From Lachnospiraceae bacterium (GTDB lineage: Bacteria; Bacillota; Clostridia; Lachnospirales; Lachnospiraceae), in contig JAFSGE010000005.1 in the NCBI GenBank assembly GCA_017434885.1, positions 410,314-474,313 of the forward strand: a stretch of DNA of 64,000 nucleotides, given 5' to 3'. Position numbers and translations under genes: made by a program. Positions 48,259 to 55,792 of the stretch are shown here, in pieces. The notes below the pieces were generated by a model, which was not told the origin of the DNA, did not search any database, and saw only the letters and a program-made list of their open reading frames with translations. Every line of letters begins with the position of its first letter. Within the stretch, counting starts at the first letter, position 1.

Positions 48259-49158
48259 TTACTCCTTTTTAAGTTCTTTGTATTCCCGAATCTCTTTCGT
48301 TGTGCAGACAATCATATATACTGCCATTGTGACTACTATTACACTGATTCCTGCTCCTGTTGCCATAATCATAATCCGCTGTGATTCAGGAGATGTATCT
48401 CCCCCGAACTGTGAAAACATTGCTGTTTCCAAAAAAAGCATGGAAAACAATGCTGCTGCCATCTTAATCACCTTAGTAACAGACATAATAGGGCTCTTAA
48501 ATTTCCGATATTTAATCATATCGATAACAGCTGTCGTAGTAATATAAAAGGTATACAATGCCATCACATAAATCAAAATGCCCTGATATTCAAAGCCCCG
48601 GTTATAATATATCATCATGAGCACTGCCCCTGACAAAGCAAGGTTTACCGTCATTAAGATATAAGCGCATAACCTGGCGCGTTTCAATTCTCCCATGCGG
48701 CTTGTGCCGATATGATTTTTCGTCACATAACGGGCCAGTAAAAACCGCACAATCGCCATAATGGCATAGTAAATTGCAAAAATTCCGAACCAATATGTGC
48801 TGAAAACAATTCCCGAAACAGCATTGATTACAATATAAATCAAATTAATTGTCAGAGAACGATAAAGGGTTACATGGGTTTTAAATACCGCATCCGTCAG
48901 ATATCGGTTCGCATATTTATTACCGTACACCTTCCCTTTGATACTTTTGTAATATCCCGGAATTGTCTTGTAGCATGCAATACAAATTGTCATAAGCGTA
49001 TAAAAGGAAAGGACATATATCACATAAGCGATAGGTGTAGTATCCCATCCCTTTGCAAAAACAGTAACAAGCAGCACCGTACTGATAACCGTCAAAAGAA
49101 CTACCAGCCATAGCGGCAAAACCAGAAGTCTGCCACATATCTTTTTCCAACTTTTCAT
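48259..49158 (-). CDS. Polytopic membrane protein of the two-component operon
   Basis: A 299-residue protein with about six to eight TM segments, no recognised transporter or enzyme motif. ATG at 49158 is chosen over the longer frame because CGGAGG lies just ahead; this also leaves only one base after the kinase stop codon. The tail CTTKEIREYKELKKE is cytoplasmic and basic/acidic. Sandwiched between the kinase and paralogue 1, it may work with the kinase as a sensor partner or be the output of the system. Function unknown. Confidence 0.7.
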   Translation of the reverse strand: MKSWKKICGRLLVLPLWLVVLLTVISTVLLVTVFAKGWDTTPIAYVIYVLSFYTLMTICIACYKTIPGYYKSIKGKVYGNKYANRYLTDAVFKTHVTLYRSLTINLIYIVINAVSGIVFSTYWFGIFAIYYAIMAIVRFLLARYVTKNHIGTSRMGELKRARLCAYILMTVNLALSGAVLMMIYYNRGFEYQGILIYVMALYTFYITTTAVIDMIKYRKFKSPIMSVTKVIKMAAALFSMLFLETAMFSQFGGDTSPESQRIMIMATGAGISVIVVTMAVYMIVCTTKEIREYKELKKE

Positions 49159-49159
49159 A

Positions 49160-50233
49160 TCAAATCCTCCGGAATCTGACTGTAAAAGCGCTTCCTTTTC
49201 CCGGCGAACTTTCCACACTGATTTCACCATGTAAAATATCTACTACTCTCTTTACCAAAGCAAGTCCCAATCCGTTTCCCTGTGTTGCATGGGAAGTATC
49301 ACCCTGATAAAATTTCTCGAAAATGTGAGTGCCTACTTCCGAAGTCATACCACAGCCCGTATCCTTTACCGTAACAATCGCATGATGCTCCGTTGCCTCC
49401 AAAATAACCGATACCTTACCACCTTCAGGGGTAAACTTGAATGCATTGGAAAAAAGATTATTCCAGACAAGAGAAAGTAGCTCACTATCGGTATTTACCT
49501 TTACCCCTTCTGCAATTTCTGTTTCAATTTCAATATCTTTCTTTTCCCATACGTTTTCATAACCAAGCAGACACTCACAAAGCTGCTCCCCTAAGTCATA
49601 TTCCTCTGTTTTGGGGTAAATCTGCTGCTTCTCAAGTCGGTTCAGCTTTAAAATATTTGTCATCATATCGGCCAGACGGCGAGAGCCGTCAGTAATGCCC
49701 TTTGCGTATTCGATGCGCTTCTCTTCCTCCAAATCCGGTGCCTGCAAAAGCGTACCATAATTCTGTATCACCGCAAGAGGGGTTTTCATTTCATGGGATA
49801 CATTGGCAATAAAGTCCGTACGAAGCGTTTCAACGCCTGCCAGCTCTTCCGTCATGGCATTAAAGCAATCAATAATTTCAGCAAACTTCTCGTCTGCACC
49901 CAATCGGCTTACCAGAGCAATCCGTACACTAAAGTCTCCCTGTACCACCTTTTTTGCTGCTTCGGCAATCCGTTTCGTAATTCGCTCTGTTGTGAATTTT
50001 CTACGCACAGCATCAATCACAGTAAAAAGAACACTCAGCAAAACTACATTAAAAAAGGTCAGCTTCGCTGCCACGTTTACATTTTCTTCCGTCAGTTCAA
50101 TCTGCAGCGTATCGGTTAATGTTGAGACAAACAGCATAGTGGAACAGGTAACAAGAAATGCCACCAACAAAAAAAACAATAAATAATTGAAAATACCACG
50201 AAAAATTTTATGACTTAAGTCTGTCTGTTTCAT
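49160..50233 (-). CDS. Sensor histidine kinase
   Basis: A 357-residue kinase: two TM segments (about 15-40 and 58-75) with a very short extracytoplasmic loop (about 17 residues), HAMP-like region, HisKA motif FIANVSHEMKTPLAVIQNY (His147), N box NNLFSNAFKFTPEGG, and G1/G2 boxes DTGCGMTSEVG and GNGLGLALVKR. The short loop argues for sensing within the membrane, as in LiaS/BceS-type kinases. Start codon overlaps the RR stop (ATGA). Confidence 0.95.
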   Translation of the reverse strand: MKQTDLSHKIFRGIFNYLLFFLLVAFLVTCSTMLFVSTLTDTLQIELTEENVNVAAKLTFFNVVLLSVLFTVIDAVRRKFTTERITKRIAEAAKKVVQGDFSVRIALVSRLGADEKFAEIIDCFNAMTEELAGVETLRTDFIANVSHEMKTPLAVIQNYGTLLQAPDLEEEKRIEYAKGITDGSRRLADMMTNILKLNRLEKQQIYPKTEEYDLGEQLCECLLGYENVWEKKDIEIETEIAEGVKVNTDSELLSLVWNNLFSNAFKFTPEGGKVSVILEATEHHAIVTVKDTGCGMTSEVGTHIFEKFYQGDTSHATQGNGLGLALVKRVVDILHGEISVESSPGKGSAFTVRFRRI

Positions 50234-50901
50234 TTGAATACCGCCTTATATCCCAGTCCGTGAACAGTTACGATTTCAAAGTCATTACAATCCGAAAGTT
50301 TCTGCCGAAGCTTAGTCATATATACATCCACTGCCCTTGGTGCCGTTTCCGTATCCGCATCCCAAAATTCATCCATCAGCTGGGTCCGGGTAAAGGTCTT
50401 CTTAGGGTACGACAGCAGCTTGTAGAGAATACTGAACTCACGGTTCGTCAAGGATATCTCTTCATCGTTCAAATAAGCAGTATGCTCATCCGCATCCATC
50501 ACGAAGCTGCCGATTTCCAGTTTTCTGCTTGCCGCAATCTTCGCCCGCCTAAGAAGTGCACCGATTCGCAGAAACAATTCATCCAAATCAATAGGCTTTA
50601 CCATATAATCATCCACACCGATACGGAAGCCTCTCTGCTTGGAAGCAATATCATCACGTGCCGTCATAAAAAGAATAGGAATGTCCTCATTCAATTCACG
50701 GACATTACTTGCAAACTCAAACCCATCAATTCCGGGCATCATAATATCCGATACGATAAGGTCAAACATTTTATCAGCGAGTGCGTCATAAGCATCGGTT
50801 GCATTCAGACAGCCGGTTGCCTCGTATCCTCTGTGATTCAAAAAAGAACATACCGTTCTGTTTAGCTCTTTGTCATCTTCTACCACTAATATCCTAAACA
50901 T
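50230..50901 (-). CDS. OmpR-family response regulator
   Basis: A 223-residue regulator. Receiver domain with the acidic pocket VVEDD (Asp9, Asp10), phosphoacceptor Asp52 in IVSDIMMPGIDG, and Lys in YMVKPIDL; then a winged helix with SLTNREFSILYKLLSYPKKTFTR and AVDVYMTKLRQKLS. The longer frame upstream is rejected: the ATG at 50901 has AGGAGG at standard spacing. 4-bp overlap with the kinase gene. Related 11-bp repeats lie just upstream of its -10, so self-control is likely. Confidence 0.95.
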   Translation of the reverse strand: MFRILVVEDDKELNRTVCSFLNHRGYEATGCLNATDAYDALADKMFDLIVSDIMMPGIDGFEFASNVRELNEDIPILFMTARDDIASKQRGFRIGVDDYMVKPIDLDELFLRIGALLRRAKIAASRKLEIGSFVMDADEHTAYLNDEEISLTNREFSILYKLLSYPKKTFTRTQLMDEFWDADTETAPRAVDVYMTKLRQKLSDCNDFEIVTVHGLGYKAVFK

Positions 50902-50932
50902 CTTTACAACCTCCTGTAATTTACCATAATAC

Positions 50933-50975
50933 ATTATATATCTTAGCAAACAAATGTTAAAGTTTTGTTTACATA
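50933..50975 (-). promoter_or_regulatory. Promoter of the response regulator with 11-bp repeats
   Basis: TATAAT (minus, 50938-50933). Two 11-bp repeats (plus-strand reading) follow: ATGTTAAAGTT (50954-50964) and TTGTTTACATA (50965-50975). The same half-site is found at the other promoters of this cluster, but here the phase to the -10 box differs (15 rather than 8 or 19 bp). Confidence 0.5.
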
Positions 50976-51029
50976 CATGGAAAAATACCAAGGTAAATCA
51001 CTTTTTTATTATATTACATACATAAGCTG

Positions 51030-52595
51030 TTACAGCATCGGTGCAAATATCCTGACTATCGCACAAATAAACCGTTGCAATAAATTTGTTTTAAGCATAT
51101 CCGTTGTAACCTCTATGCACTTTTCAAAGGTGTCTTCCATGTCTGCTTTTAGTAATTTTATGGCATCACACCGATACATCCATACACCATTCTCAAAGTG
51201 ATGTACCAGACTGCGGTAGTCCAGATTAATGGTTCCAATCATTGCATAGGTATCATCAGCAAGATAACTCTTTGCATGGACAAAGCCCAGTTCATATTCG
51301 TATATCTTCACTCCTGCTGCCATCAACCGATGGTAGAAACTCCGCGTCATGGCAAATACCAGTTTTTTATCGGGTATATGCGGAACGATGATTCTTACAT
51401 CCACGCCACGGAGTGCCGCATTTTCAAAATCCGTACACAAATCATTATCTATAATAAGATACGGCGAAGTCATCCAGACATGGTGGGTAGCACCGGAAAG
51501 CATATTCTGAATGACACTTTTACCAACCCGACGTTCATAAAGCGGACGGGGTCCGTCTCCGAATGGAATCATATACCCTTGCTCACTAACATCCGGTTGT
51601 GCCGGATATAAATCACTTCTTACTCCCGATAATTTCTTTATATTGATTCCAAAGTCCACAAGAAACAGTTTGGTCAGCTCCCATACGGCTTCCCCTTCAA
51701 GTCTGAGAGCTGTATCTTTCCAGTGTCCGAATTTCACAACCTCATTAATATATTCATCTGCAATGTTCACACCGCCGGTATACCCAACCTTACCGTCAAT
51801 TACCGTTATCTTTCGGTGACTGCGATTATTAAATTCACTGTCTGCATTTCCCCGTAGTCTGGAAAACGGTGTTGCTTCAATACCATAGGTTTTCAGTATT
51901 TTGTGGTAATCACCGGGCAAAGTCATCATACAGCCGACATCATCATACAACACCTTTACTTCAACTCCCGCTGCCGCCTTTTTCTTAAGAATATCCAATA
52001 TGGAGCTCCAGAATTTTCCTTCCTCAATAATGAAATACTCCATATAAATAAACTTTTCTGCCGCTTCAAGATCAGTCAACATACGCTGATGCATATCCTC
52101 ACCAAGCGAAAAATATTCCTGCTTCGTATTTGTAAATAAATGTGTTTCTGCAATCCTGCAAAGCATTTTTGCCTGTGCGACGGCAACCGGATTCTCTTCC
52201 TGCAATTTGACAAACAGCTCTTTGTCATCCTGCCTATATGTATGACTTTTCAAATCGTTCAGGCGCTTGATAAACCTTCTTTGCAATTTTCTGGAGTAGA
52301 ACAAAAAATACAACATAAATCCGGCTATCGGAACAACCAATACCAAAAGTAGCCAAGGCACCTTATAGTCCGGGTTATCATCGGATGCAATGATTCGAAT
52401 GACACAGAAAAATTCTGTAGCCCAGGCTGCCAGATAAAAATACGGCACATAATAGCACATTGCAATTACAATACCGATAACCGCAAGCACTTCAAACAAT
52501 GTAATAAACACTGCAATAATATACCTTACCGGAATATAATCAATCTCCCGCTGAACCGCTTTTTGATTTACATCATAAGTTATTATTTTCTTCAT
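51030..52595 (-). CDS. cls: Cardiolipin synthase-like phospholipase D
   Basis: A 521-residue enzyme with two N-terminal TM segments (PLDc_N; about 23-80) and two HKD motifs: HRKITVIDGKVGYTGGVN and HAKSYLADDTYAMIGTINLD (HxKxxxxD). It should join two phosphatidylglycerols to cardiolipin at the inner membrane. ATG at 52595 has GTGAGG in front. It sits 128 bp before the response regulator gene and in the same direction, so a membrane-lipid output of this system is suggestive. Confidence 0.93.
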   Translation of the reverse strand: MKKIITYDVNQKAVQREIDYIPVRYIIAVFITLFEVLAVIGIVIAMCYYVPYFYLAAWATEFFCVIRIIASDDNPDYKVPWLLLVLVVPIAGFMLYFLFYSRKLQRRFIKRLNDLKSHTYRQDDKELFVKLQEENPVAVAQAKMLCRIAETHLFTNTKQEYFSLGEDMHQRMLTDLEAAEKFIYMEYFIIEEGKFWSSILDILKKKAAAGVEVKVLYDDVGCMMTLPGDYHKILKTYGIEATPFSRLRGNADSEFNNRSHRKITVIDGKVGYTGGVNIADEYINEVVKFGHWKDTALRLEGEAVWELTKLFLVDFGINIKKLSGVRSDLYPAQPDVSEQGYMIPFGDGPRPLYERRVGKSVIQNMLSGATHHVWMTSPYLIIDNDLCTDFENAALRGVDVRIIVPHIPDKKLVFAMTRSFYHRLMAAGVKIYEYELGFVHAKSYLADDTYAMIGTINLDYRSLVHHFENGVWMYRCDAIKLLKADMEDTFEKCIEVTTDMLKTNLLQRFICAIVRIFAPML

Positions 52596-52619
52596 GGTAC
52601 ACCTCACAAAACCAACAAT

Positions 52620-52645
52620 AGCGAGACACCTTCCGGTGCCTCGCT
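52620..52645. terminator. Hairpin between paralogue 2 and cls
   Basis: AGCGAGACACC / GGTGCCTCGCT (52620-52630, 52635-52645) with one mismatch and a 4-base loop. There is only a weak T-tract, so it may be a partial terminator, giving less cls than the genes before it. Confidence 0.5.
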
Positions 52646-52661
52646 GTTCTATCAGATTTCT

Positions 52662-53030
52662 TTATTTTTCACCTATAATTTCATCACTAAGCTTCATAAT
52701 TTGGTCAGCATACTTTTTTCTTCTGGATGCAAGAATACCCTTATGCATAGGATAATTTATAATTGCCATCAGCATACCTACAACTCCAATAATAATACCG
52801 GGAGCCATTGTTTCCTTCATACCAATGGTTGATCCAATGTCTGTCATAACAAGACTCATTCCGCTTCCCATAATAATGGCACTGATGCTACCGAATATAT
52901 AGGCGAATACATTTGCCGGACGCTTCACCTTCGCATCCAGTTCCTTCAGCGCATCCAGCTGCGTATGTTCCTTTTCTGTGTATTGTGTACGGATTTTTTG
53001 TACAAGAAATTCCTGATCCTCTCTGTTCAT
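52662..53030 (-). CDS. Two-TM protein, paralogue 2
   Basis: A 122-residue relative of the proteins at 47846-48250 and 53126-53512. The same GSGMSLVMTDIG motif between the TM segments (about 42-62 and 76-96), a YPMHKG loop, and a C-terminal helix with IMKLSDEI. The N-terminal FSY segment of the other two is missing. It has its own promoter with in-phase 11-bp repeats (53064-53110) and an AGAGG ribosome site. Confidence 0.72.
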   Translation of the reverse strand: MNREDQEFLVQKIRTQYTEKEHTQLDALKELDAKVKRPANVFAYIFGSISAIIMGSGMSLVMTDIGSTIGMKETMAPGIIIGVVGMLMAIINYPMHKGILASRRKKYADQIMKLSDEIIGEK

Positions 53031-53063
53031 CGTGATTACCTCTTTCTGTTTTATTATGAGCTC

Positions 53064-53110
53064 ACTATAAGATACTCATGTTTCTGAATGTTTCATAAAA
53101 TGTTTCTGAT
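53064..53110 (-). promoter_or_regulatory. Promoter of paralogue 2 with ATGTTTC repeats
   Basis: TATAGT (-10, 53069-53064 minus strand). Plus-strand reading: ATGTTTCTGAA (53078-53088), a one-base-offset copy ATGTTTC at 53088, and ATGTTTCTGAT (53100-53110), 22 bp after the first. The first repeat begins 8 bp from the -10 box. No good -35 is present, as for an activator-dependent promoter. Confidence 0.6.
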
Positions 53111-53125
53111 TTATTAAAATACAGC

Positions 53126-53512
53126 TTACGCTTCTCCCGAAAGCTCCTCTGTTAATGCAAGGATTCTTGGTGCATACTTTGCCTTGGTCTTATCAAAAAC
53201 AGCCCGATATAGGGGATAAGCAGCCATCATGGCGGCTATGCCAATCATTCCCACAATTACGCCCAAGGCTATTACAAGCACGCCGCTTGCAAATATCTGC
53301 ATCGCAAGGCACATACCCAAACCAAACACCAAAAGACCGCCTATCCCCGCACAAAGAGCTTCTATCATTCCTGAATTTTGAACCACTCTGTCAAGCCGCT
53401 TGAGTTCATCAAGCTTACTTTCACTTTGGGGCAGATACTTCTTACGGATTTCCTGCACCTCTTTATTTTCTTTTGCCGAATACTTGTAGCTGAATGTATT
53501 TTCCCGGTTCAT
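53126..53512 (-). CDS. Two-TM protein, paralogue 3
   Basis: A 128-residue relative. The N-terminus FSYKYSAKENKEVQEIRKKY closely matches paralogue 1 (FSYTYSATEQEEVKRIRQKY); then KLDELKRLD, two TM segments (about 52-73 and 76-98), and AAYPLYR near the second. The GSGMSL motif is relaxed to GLGMCLAM. It lies 20 bp downstream of the 71-residue gene and is co-transcribed with it. Confidence 0.72.
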   Translation of the reverse strand: MNRENTFSYKYSAKENKEVQEIRKKYLPQSESKLDELKRLDRVVQNSGMIEALCAGIGGLLVFGLGMCLAMQIFASGVLVIALGVIVGMIGIAAMMAAYPLYRAVFDKTKAKYAPRILALTEELSGEA

Positions 53513-53532
53513 TTCTGTTCTCCAAACGCTGT

Positions 53533-53748
53533 CTATTCTTCACCGGAAAGTCTTTTCTTCGCTTCTTCAACGGTTTCGCCCTCTTTGGCAAAGAGCTTTT
53601 CTACACACTTATCCGTTACCTTGTTAAAACCCTCAACGGCACCCTGCTCGATTTTTTTGTAGCCTCCTACTACACCATCTTCAATTTTCTTGTAGCCTTC
53701 TACTACAGCCTCTGCGATTTTTTCATTTACTTCTACTAATTTTGACAT
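53533..53748 (-). CDS. 71-residue protein with 11-residue amphipathic repeats
   Basis: Three consecutive 11-residue units at 14-46: AVVEGYKKIED, GVVGGYKKIEQ, GAVEGFNKVTD. Eleven-residue periodicity is the mark of amphipathic helices lying on lipid surfaces (as in synuclein and LEA-type proteins). It ends in ETVEEAKKRLSGEE. No TM, no signal. The clear AAGGAG site, the short promoter with repeats at 53783-53829, and conserved spacing support a real small gene. Function unknown; membrane binding is inference. Confidence 0.8.
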   Translation of the reverse strand: MSKLVEVNEKIAEAVVEGYKKIEDGVVGGYKKIEQGAVEGFNKVTDKCVEKLFAKEGETVEEAKKRLSGEE

Positions 53749-53782
53749 TATAATTATCTCCTTTTCTCGATTTTATGGTTTA

Positions 53783-53829
53783 ACTATACTTTACAATTGT
53801 TTGTAAGTTTTTTAAGAAATGTTTCTGTT
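53783..53829 (-). promoter_or_regulatory. Promoter of the 71-residue gene with 11-bp repeats
   Basis: TATAGT (-10, 53788-53783 minus strand). Eight bp further, three in-phase units (plus-strand reading): TTGTTTGTAAG (53797), TTTTTTAAGAA (53808) and ATGTTTCTGTT (53819). Same layout as the promoters of paralogue 2 and of the zinc-ribbon gene. Confidence 0.6.
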
Positions 53830-53872
53830 TTATTAATTTTCTCATTTTTTTGTTTCGCCGGACATCGTAGTA

Positions 53873-54220
53873 CTATGCTTCTTTTAAGCTTGTACCGCAT
53901 GCACCGCAATATTTCATGTCAGCCGATGTTTTGGCTCCGCACTTCTGACATACTACCGTGGTTTTTATTTTCTCCCTCTTTAATGTGGAAATCACTTCTT
54001 CCGCTTCTTTGATGGCTGAATATCTTTCCATGATTTCGGGACACATTTCCTCTCCGGCTTCTAATCTGACTAAAGTAAGATTTCCTATTTCTTTTGTTAA
54101 TACCTTAATCTTCTTCTGCTGCTCGGCAATCTTTCCATCTGCCTTACAATTATCAACACCATTTTTCATGCTTTTTGTGAATTTTGCCATTCCGGCATTT
54201 ACTGTACCTGTAAAACTCAT
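53873..54220 (-). CDS. Coiled-coil/zinc-ribbon protein
   Basis: A 115-residue protein. An N-terminal amphipathic region (1-28), a helical coiled-coil zone (about 30-88) with KIAEQQKKIKVLTKEIGN, and a C-terminal zinc ribbon with Cys91, Cys94, Cys105 and Cys108 (CQKCGAKT and CGACGTSL). No known family name. RBS AAGGAGG, own promoter with four in-phase repeats (54251-54308). First gene of the cluster in transcription order. Confidence 0.8.
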   Translation of the reverse strand: MSFTGTVNAGMAKFTKSMKNGVDNCKADGKIAEQQKKIKVLTKEIGNLTLVRLEAGEEMCPEIMERYSAIKEAEEVISTLKREKIKTTVVCQKCGAKTSADMKYCGACGTSLKEA

Positions 54221-54250
54221 TTGAGCTACCTCCTTGTATTTGATGATTTG

Positions 54251-54308
54251 ATTCTACAGGCGTTTTGTTTGGGGAATGCTAAAGAAATGTTTCTGAAATG
54301 TTAAACTT
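54251..54308 (-). promoter_or_regulatory. Promoter of the zinc-ribbon gene with four 11-bp repeats
   Basis: TAGAAT (-10, 54256-54251 minus strand). After 8 bp, four consecutive units (plus-strand reading): TTGTTTGGGGA (54265), ATGCTAAAGAA (54276), ATGTTTCTGAA (54287), ATGTTAAACTT (54298). This is the cleanest array in the window and fits tandem binding by an OmpR-type regulator. Confidence 0.7.
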
Positions 54309-54313
54309 GAAAT

Positions 54314-54345
54314 AACCCCTATTTTGCCATAGCATAATAGGGGTT
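54314..54345. terminator. Hairpin terminator
   Basis: Perfect 10-bp stem AACCCCTATT / AATAGGGGTT with a 12-base loop (54314-54323, 54336-54345). T-tracts are short on both strands. It lies 16 bp past the stop of the small ORF at 54362-54496 and directly before the zinc-ribbon promoter. Confidence 0.6.
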
Positions 54346-54361
54346 TTGCACTGTACTCTCT

Positions 54362-54496
54362 TTATTTTTTCTCTCTTTGTCCATATGCAGTCAACATATA
54401 TTCACTGTTCATTATCGGAGTTACTACCATCACAAAGCTCATAGCCCAAATAATACACTTTTTTACCATTTTGCCGCCCATTTTTTTTCTTCTCAT
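54362..54496 (-). CDS. Possible 44-residue micro-protein
   Basis: ATG at 54496, stop at 54362. The peptide starts with a basic MRRKKMGGKMVKK, then a hydrophobic CIIWAMSFVMVVTPIM stretch, then a polar tail ending QREKK. That is the outline of a small membrane or exported peptide. The ribosome site is weak (AAAGAGAAAG), and the only other support is the terminator-like hairpin after it. The rest of 54221-54632 holds the zinc-ribbon promoter and no other candidate gene. Confidence 0.35.
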   Translation of the reverse strand: MRRKKMGGKMVKKCIIWAMSFVMVVTPIMNSEYMLTAYGQREKK

Positions 54497-54632
54497 GCTT
54501 TCTCTTTGTTGCCGCATCTCATCTTATGCACTTAATGTATCATTTACCAATTTCGGGTCATATCATGATTTTGCTTTTTACATCAAGATTGTGACCATTT
54601 TTTGCATTCTTAATTTGCTTTTAAAAAGAACT

Positions 54633-55583
54633 TTATAAATAAGCTATCAGTTCATCAATAACTCCGCTTAATCTTTCATCAGACAATCCAAAATCCATCT
54701 GTTTATAACTCCATGCGCAACGGCTTATATTCAACTCTTCGAATGCTGTGTGAATAGCTTTGAACCATTTCACGGTATCCTCCGGACTTACTCTGTCAAT
54801 CACTCCGTACTCTCCGCAGTAAAGAACCGTATTATTCCGTTCTGCCGCTTCACAAGCCGAAGCAAAATGTTCCATAAAATATTGAGCATCAATACGGAAC
54901 TGTTCAAAATCATGTCGCTCATCAGGATTAATTAAATCTGTCCATGTCGCTCCCTGATGAGTAAACTTTAACGGGTCATAACAATGCATATTGTACACTA
55001 CCTTCTCATCATACGGTGCGGGTAAGTCTTTAACTGCTGCCGCATCATTATTCCAGTAGCTTCCCACAAGAATTATTGTATTGGGCGCCAAGTTCCTTAT
55101 TCTCTGAATACACTCTGTTGATATTCTGTTCCATTCACTGCTAAATACCTGATCGGTTATTTCGTTCAATAACTCAAACGCCACTCTGTCAGAATATCCG
55201 CCATATCTTTTGGCTATTTCTATCCAAAGACTATAAAATCTCTCCTGAAGTTCTTTGTTATCAAAGAAGCCGCTCTCACACTCCCCTTTGTCAAAAGAAA
55301 ATCCCATTGTTTTATGCAAATCCAATACCGTATTCAGTTTATATTTTTCACACATTGCAAGTGCCCAGTCAACGCGTGCAAATCCTTTTGGACTAAAGCT
55401 TCCATCCTCATTCTGAAGCACATTATAATCTATCGGAATTCTTACATGATCCACTCCCCATGACGCAATCTTTGCAATATCTTCTTCCGCAATAAAATAG
55501 TTTAACCTTTCATCACTGTAATCACATTGAGAAAGCCAACCTCCTAAATTCACACCTTTTGTATAACCAACTAAATTTTTCAT
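54633..55583 (-). CDS. Glycoside hydrolase family 5 (endo-beta-glucanase-like)
   Basis: A 316-residue TIM-barrel glycosidase without signal peptide, so likely intracellular and acting on imported oligosaccharides. The acid/base is Glu141 in FELLNEITD, the nucleophile Glu258 in LYCGEYGV; HVRIPIDY and VLDLHKT are further family marks. The longer frame is set aside in favour of ATG at 55583 with AAAGGAG. Next to a divergent AraC gene and the GH16 gene. Substrate most likely a beta-glucan or cello/gluco-oligosaccharide; exact specificity cannot be read. Confidence 0.9.
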   Translation of the reverse strand: MKNLVGYTKGVNLGGWLSQCDYSDERLNYFIAEEDIAKIASWGVDHVRIPIDYNVLQNEDGSFSPKGFARVDWALAMCEKYKLNTVLDLHKTMGFSFDKGECESGFFDNKELQERFYSLWIEIAKRYGGYSDRVAFELLNEITDQVFSSEWNRISTECIQRIRNLAPNTIILVGSYWNNDAAAVKDLPAPYDEKVVYNMHCYDPLKFTHQGATWTDLINPDERHDFEQFRIDAQYFMEHFASACEAAERNNTVLYCGEYGVIDRVSPEDTVKWFKAIHTAFEELNISRCAWSYKQMDFGLSDERLSGVIDELIAYL

Positions 55584-55792
55584 TTTCAGTTCTCCTTTGC
55601 CAGATAACATTATTTTTGTACTATATCCTGCAACTTTTGTGTTGCCTTATTGAATTTTATTATATCAGTATCTTTTGAAATATATATCAAAATTGTGTCT
55701 TTTGTATCACTTTTATGCTGTCACTTCCTATCATAATGTGATATTATATTTTTACAAACAAAATTGATGTTTTAATTAGGAGGGCAAACAAA

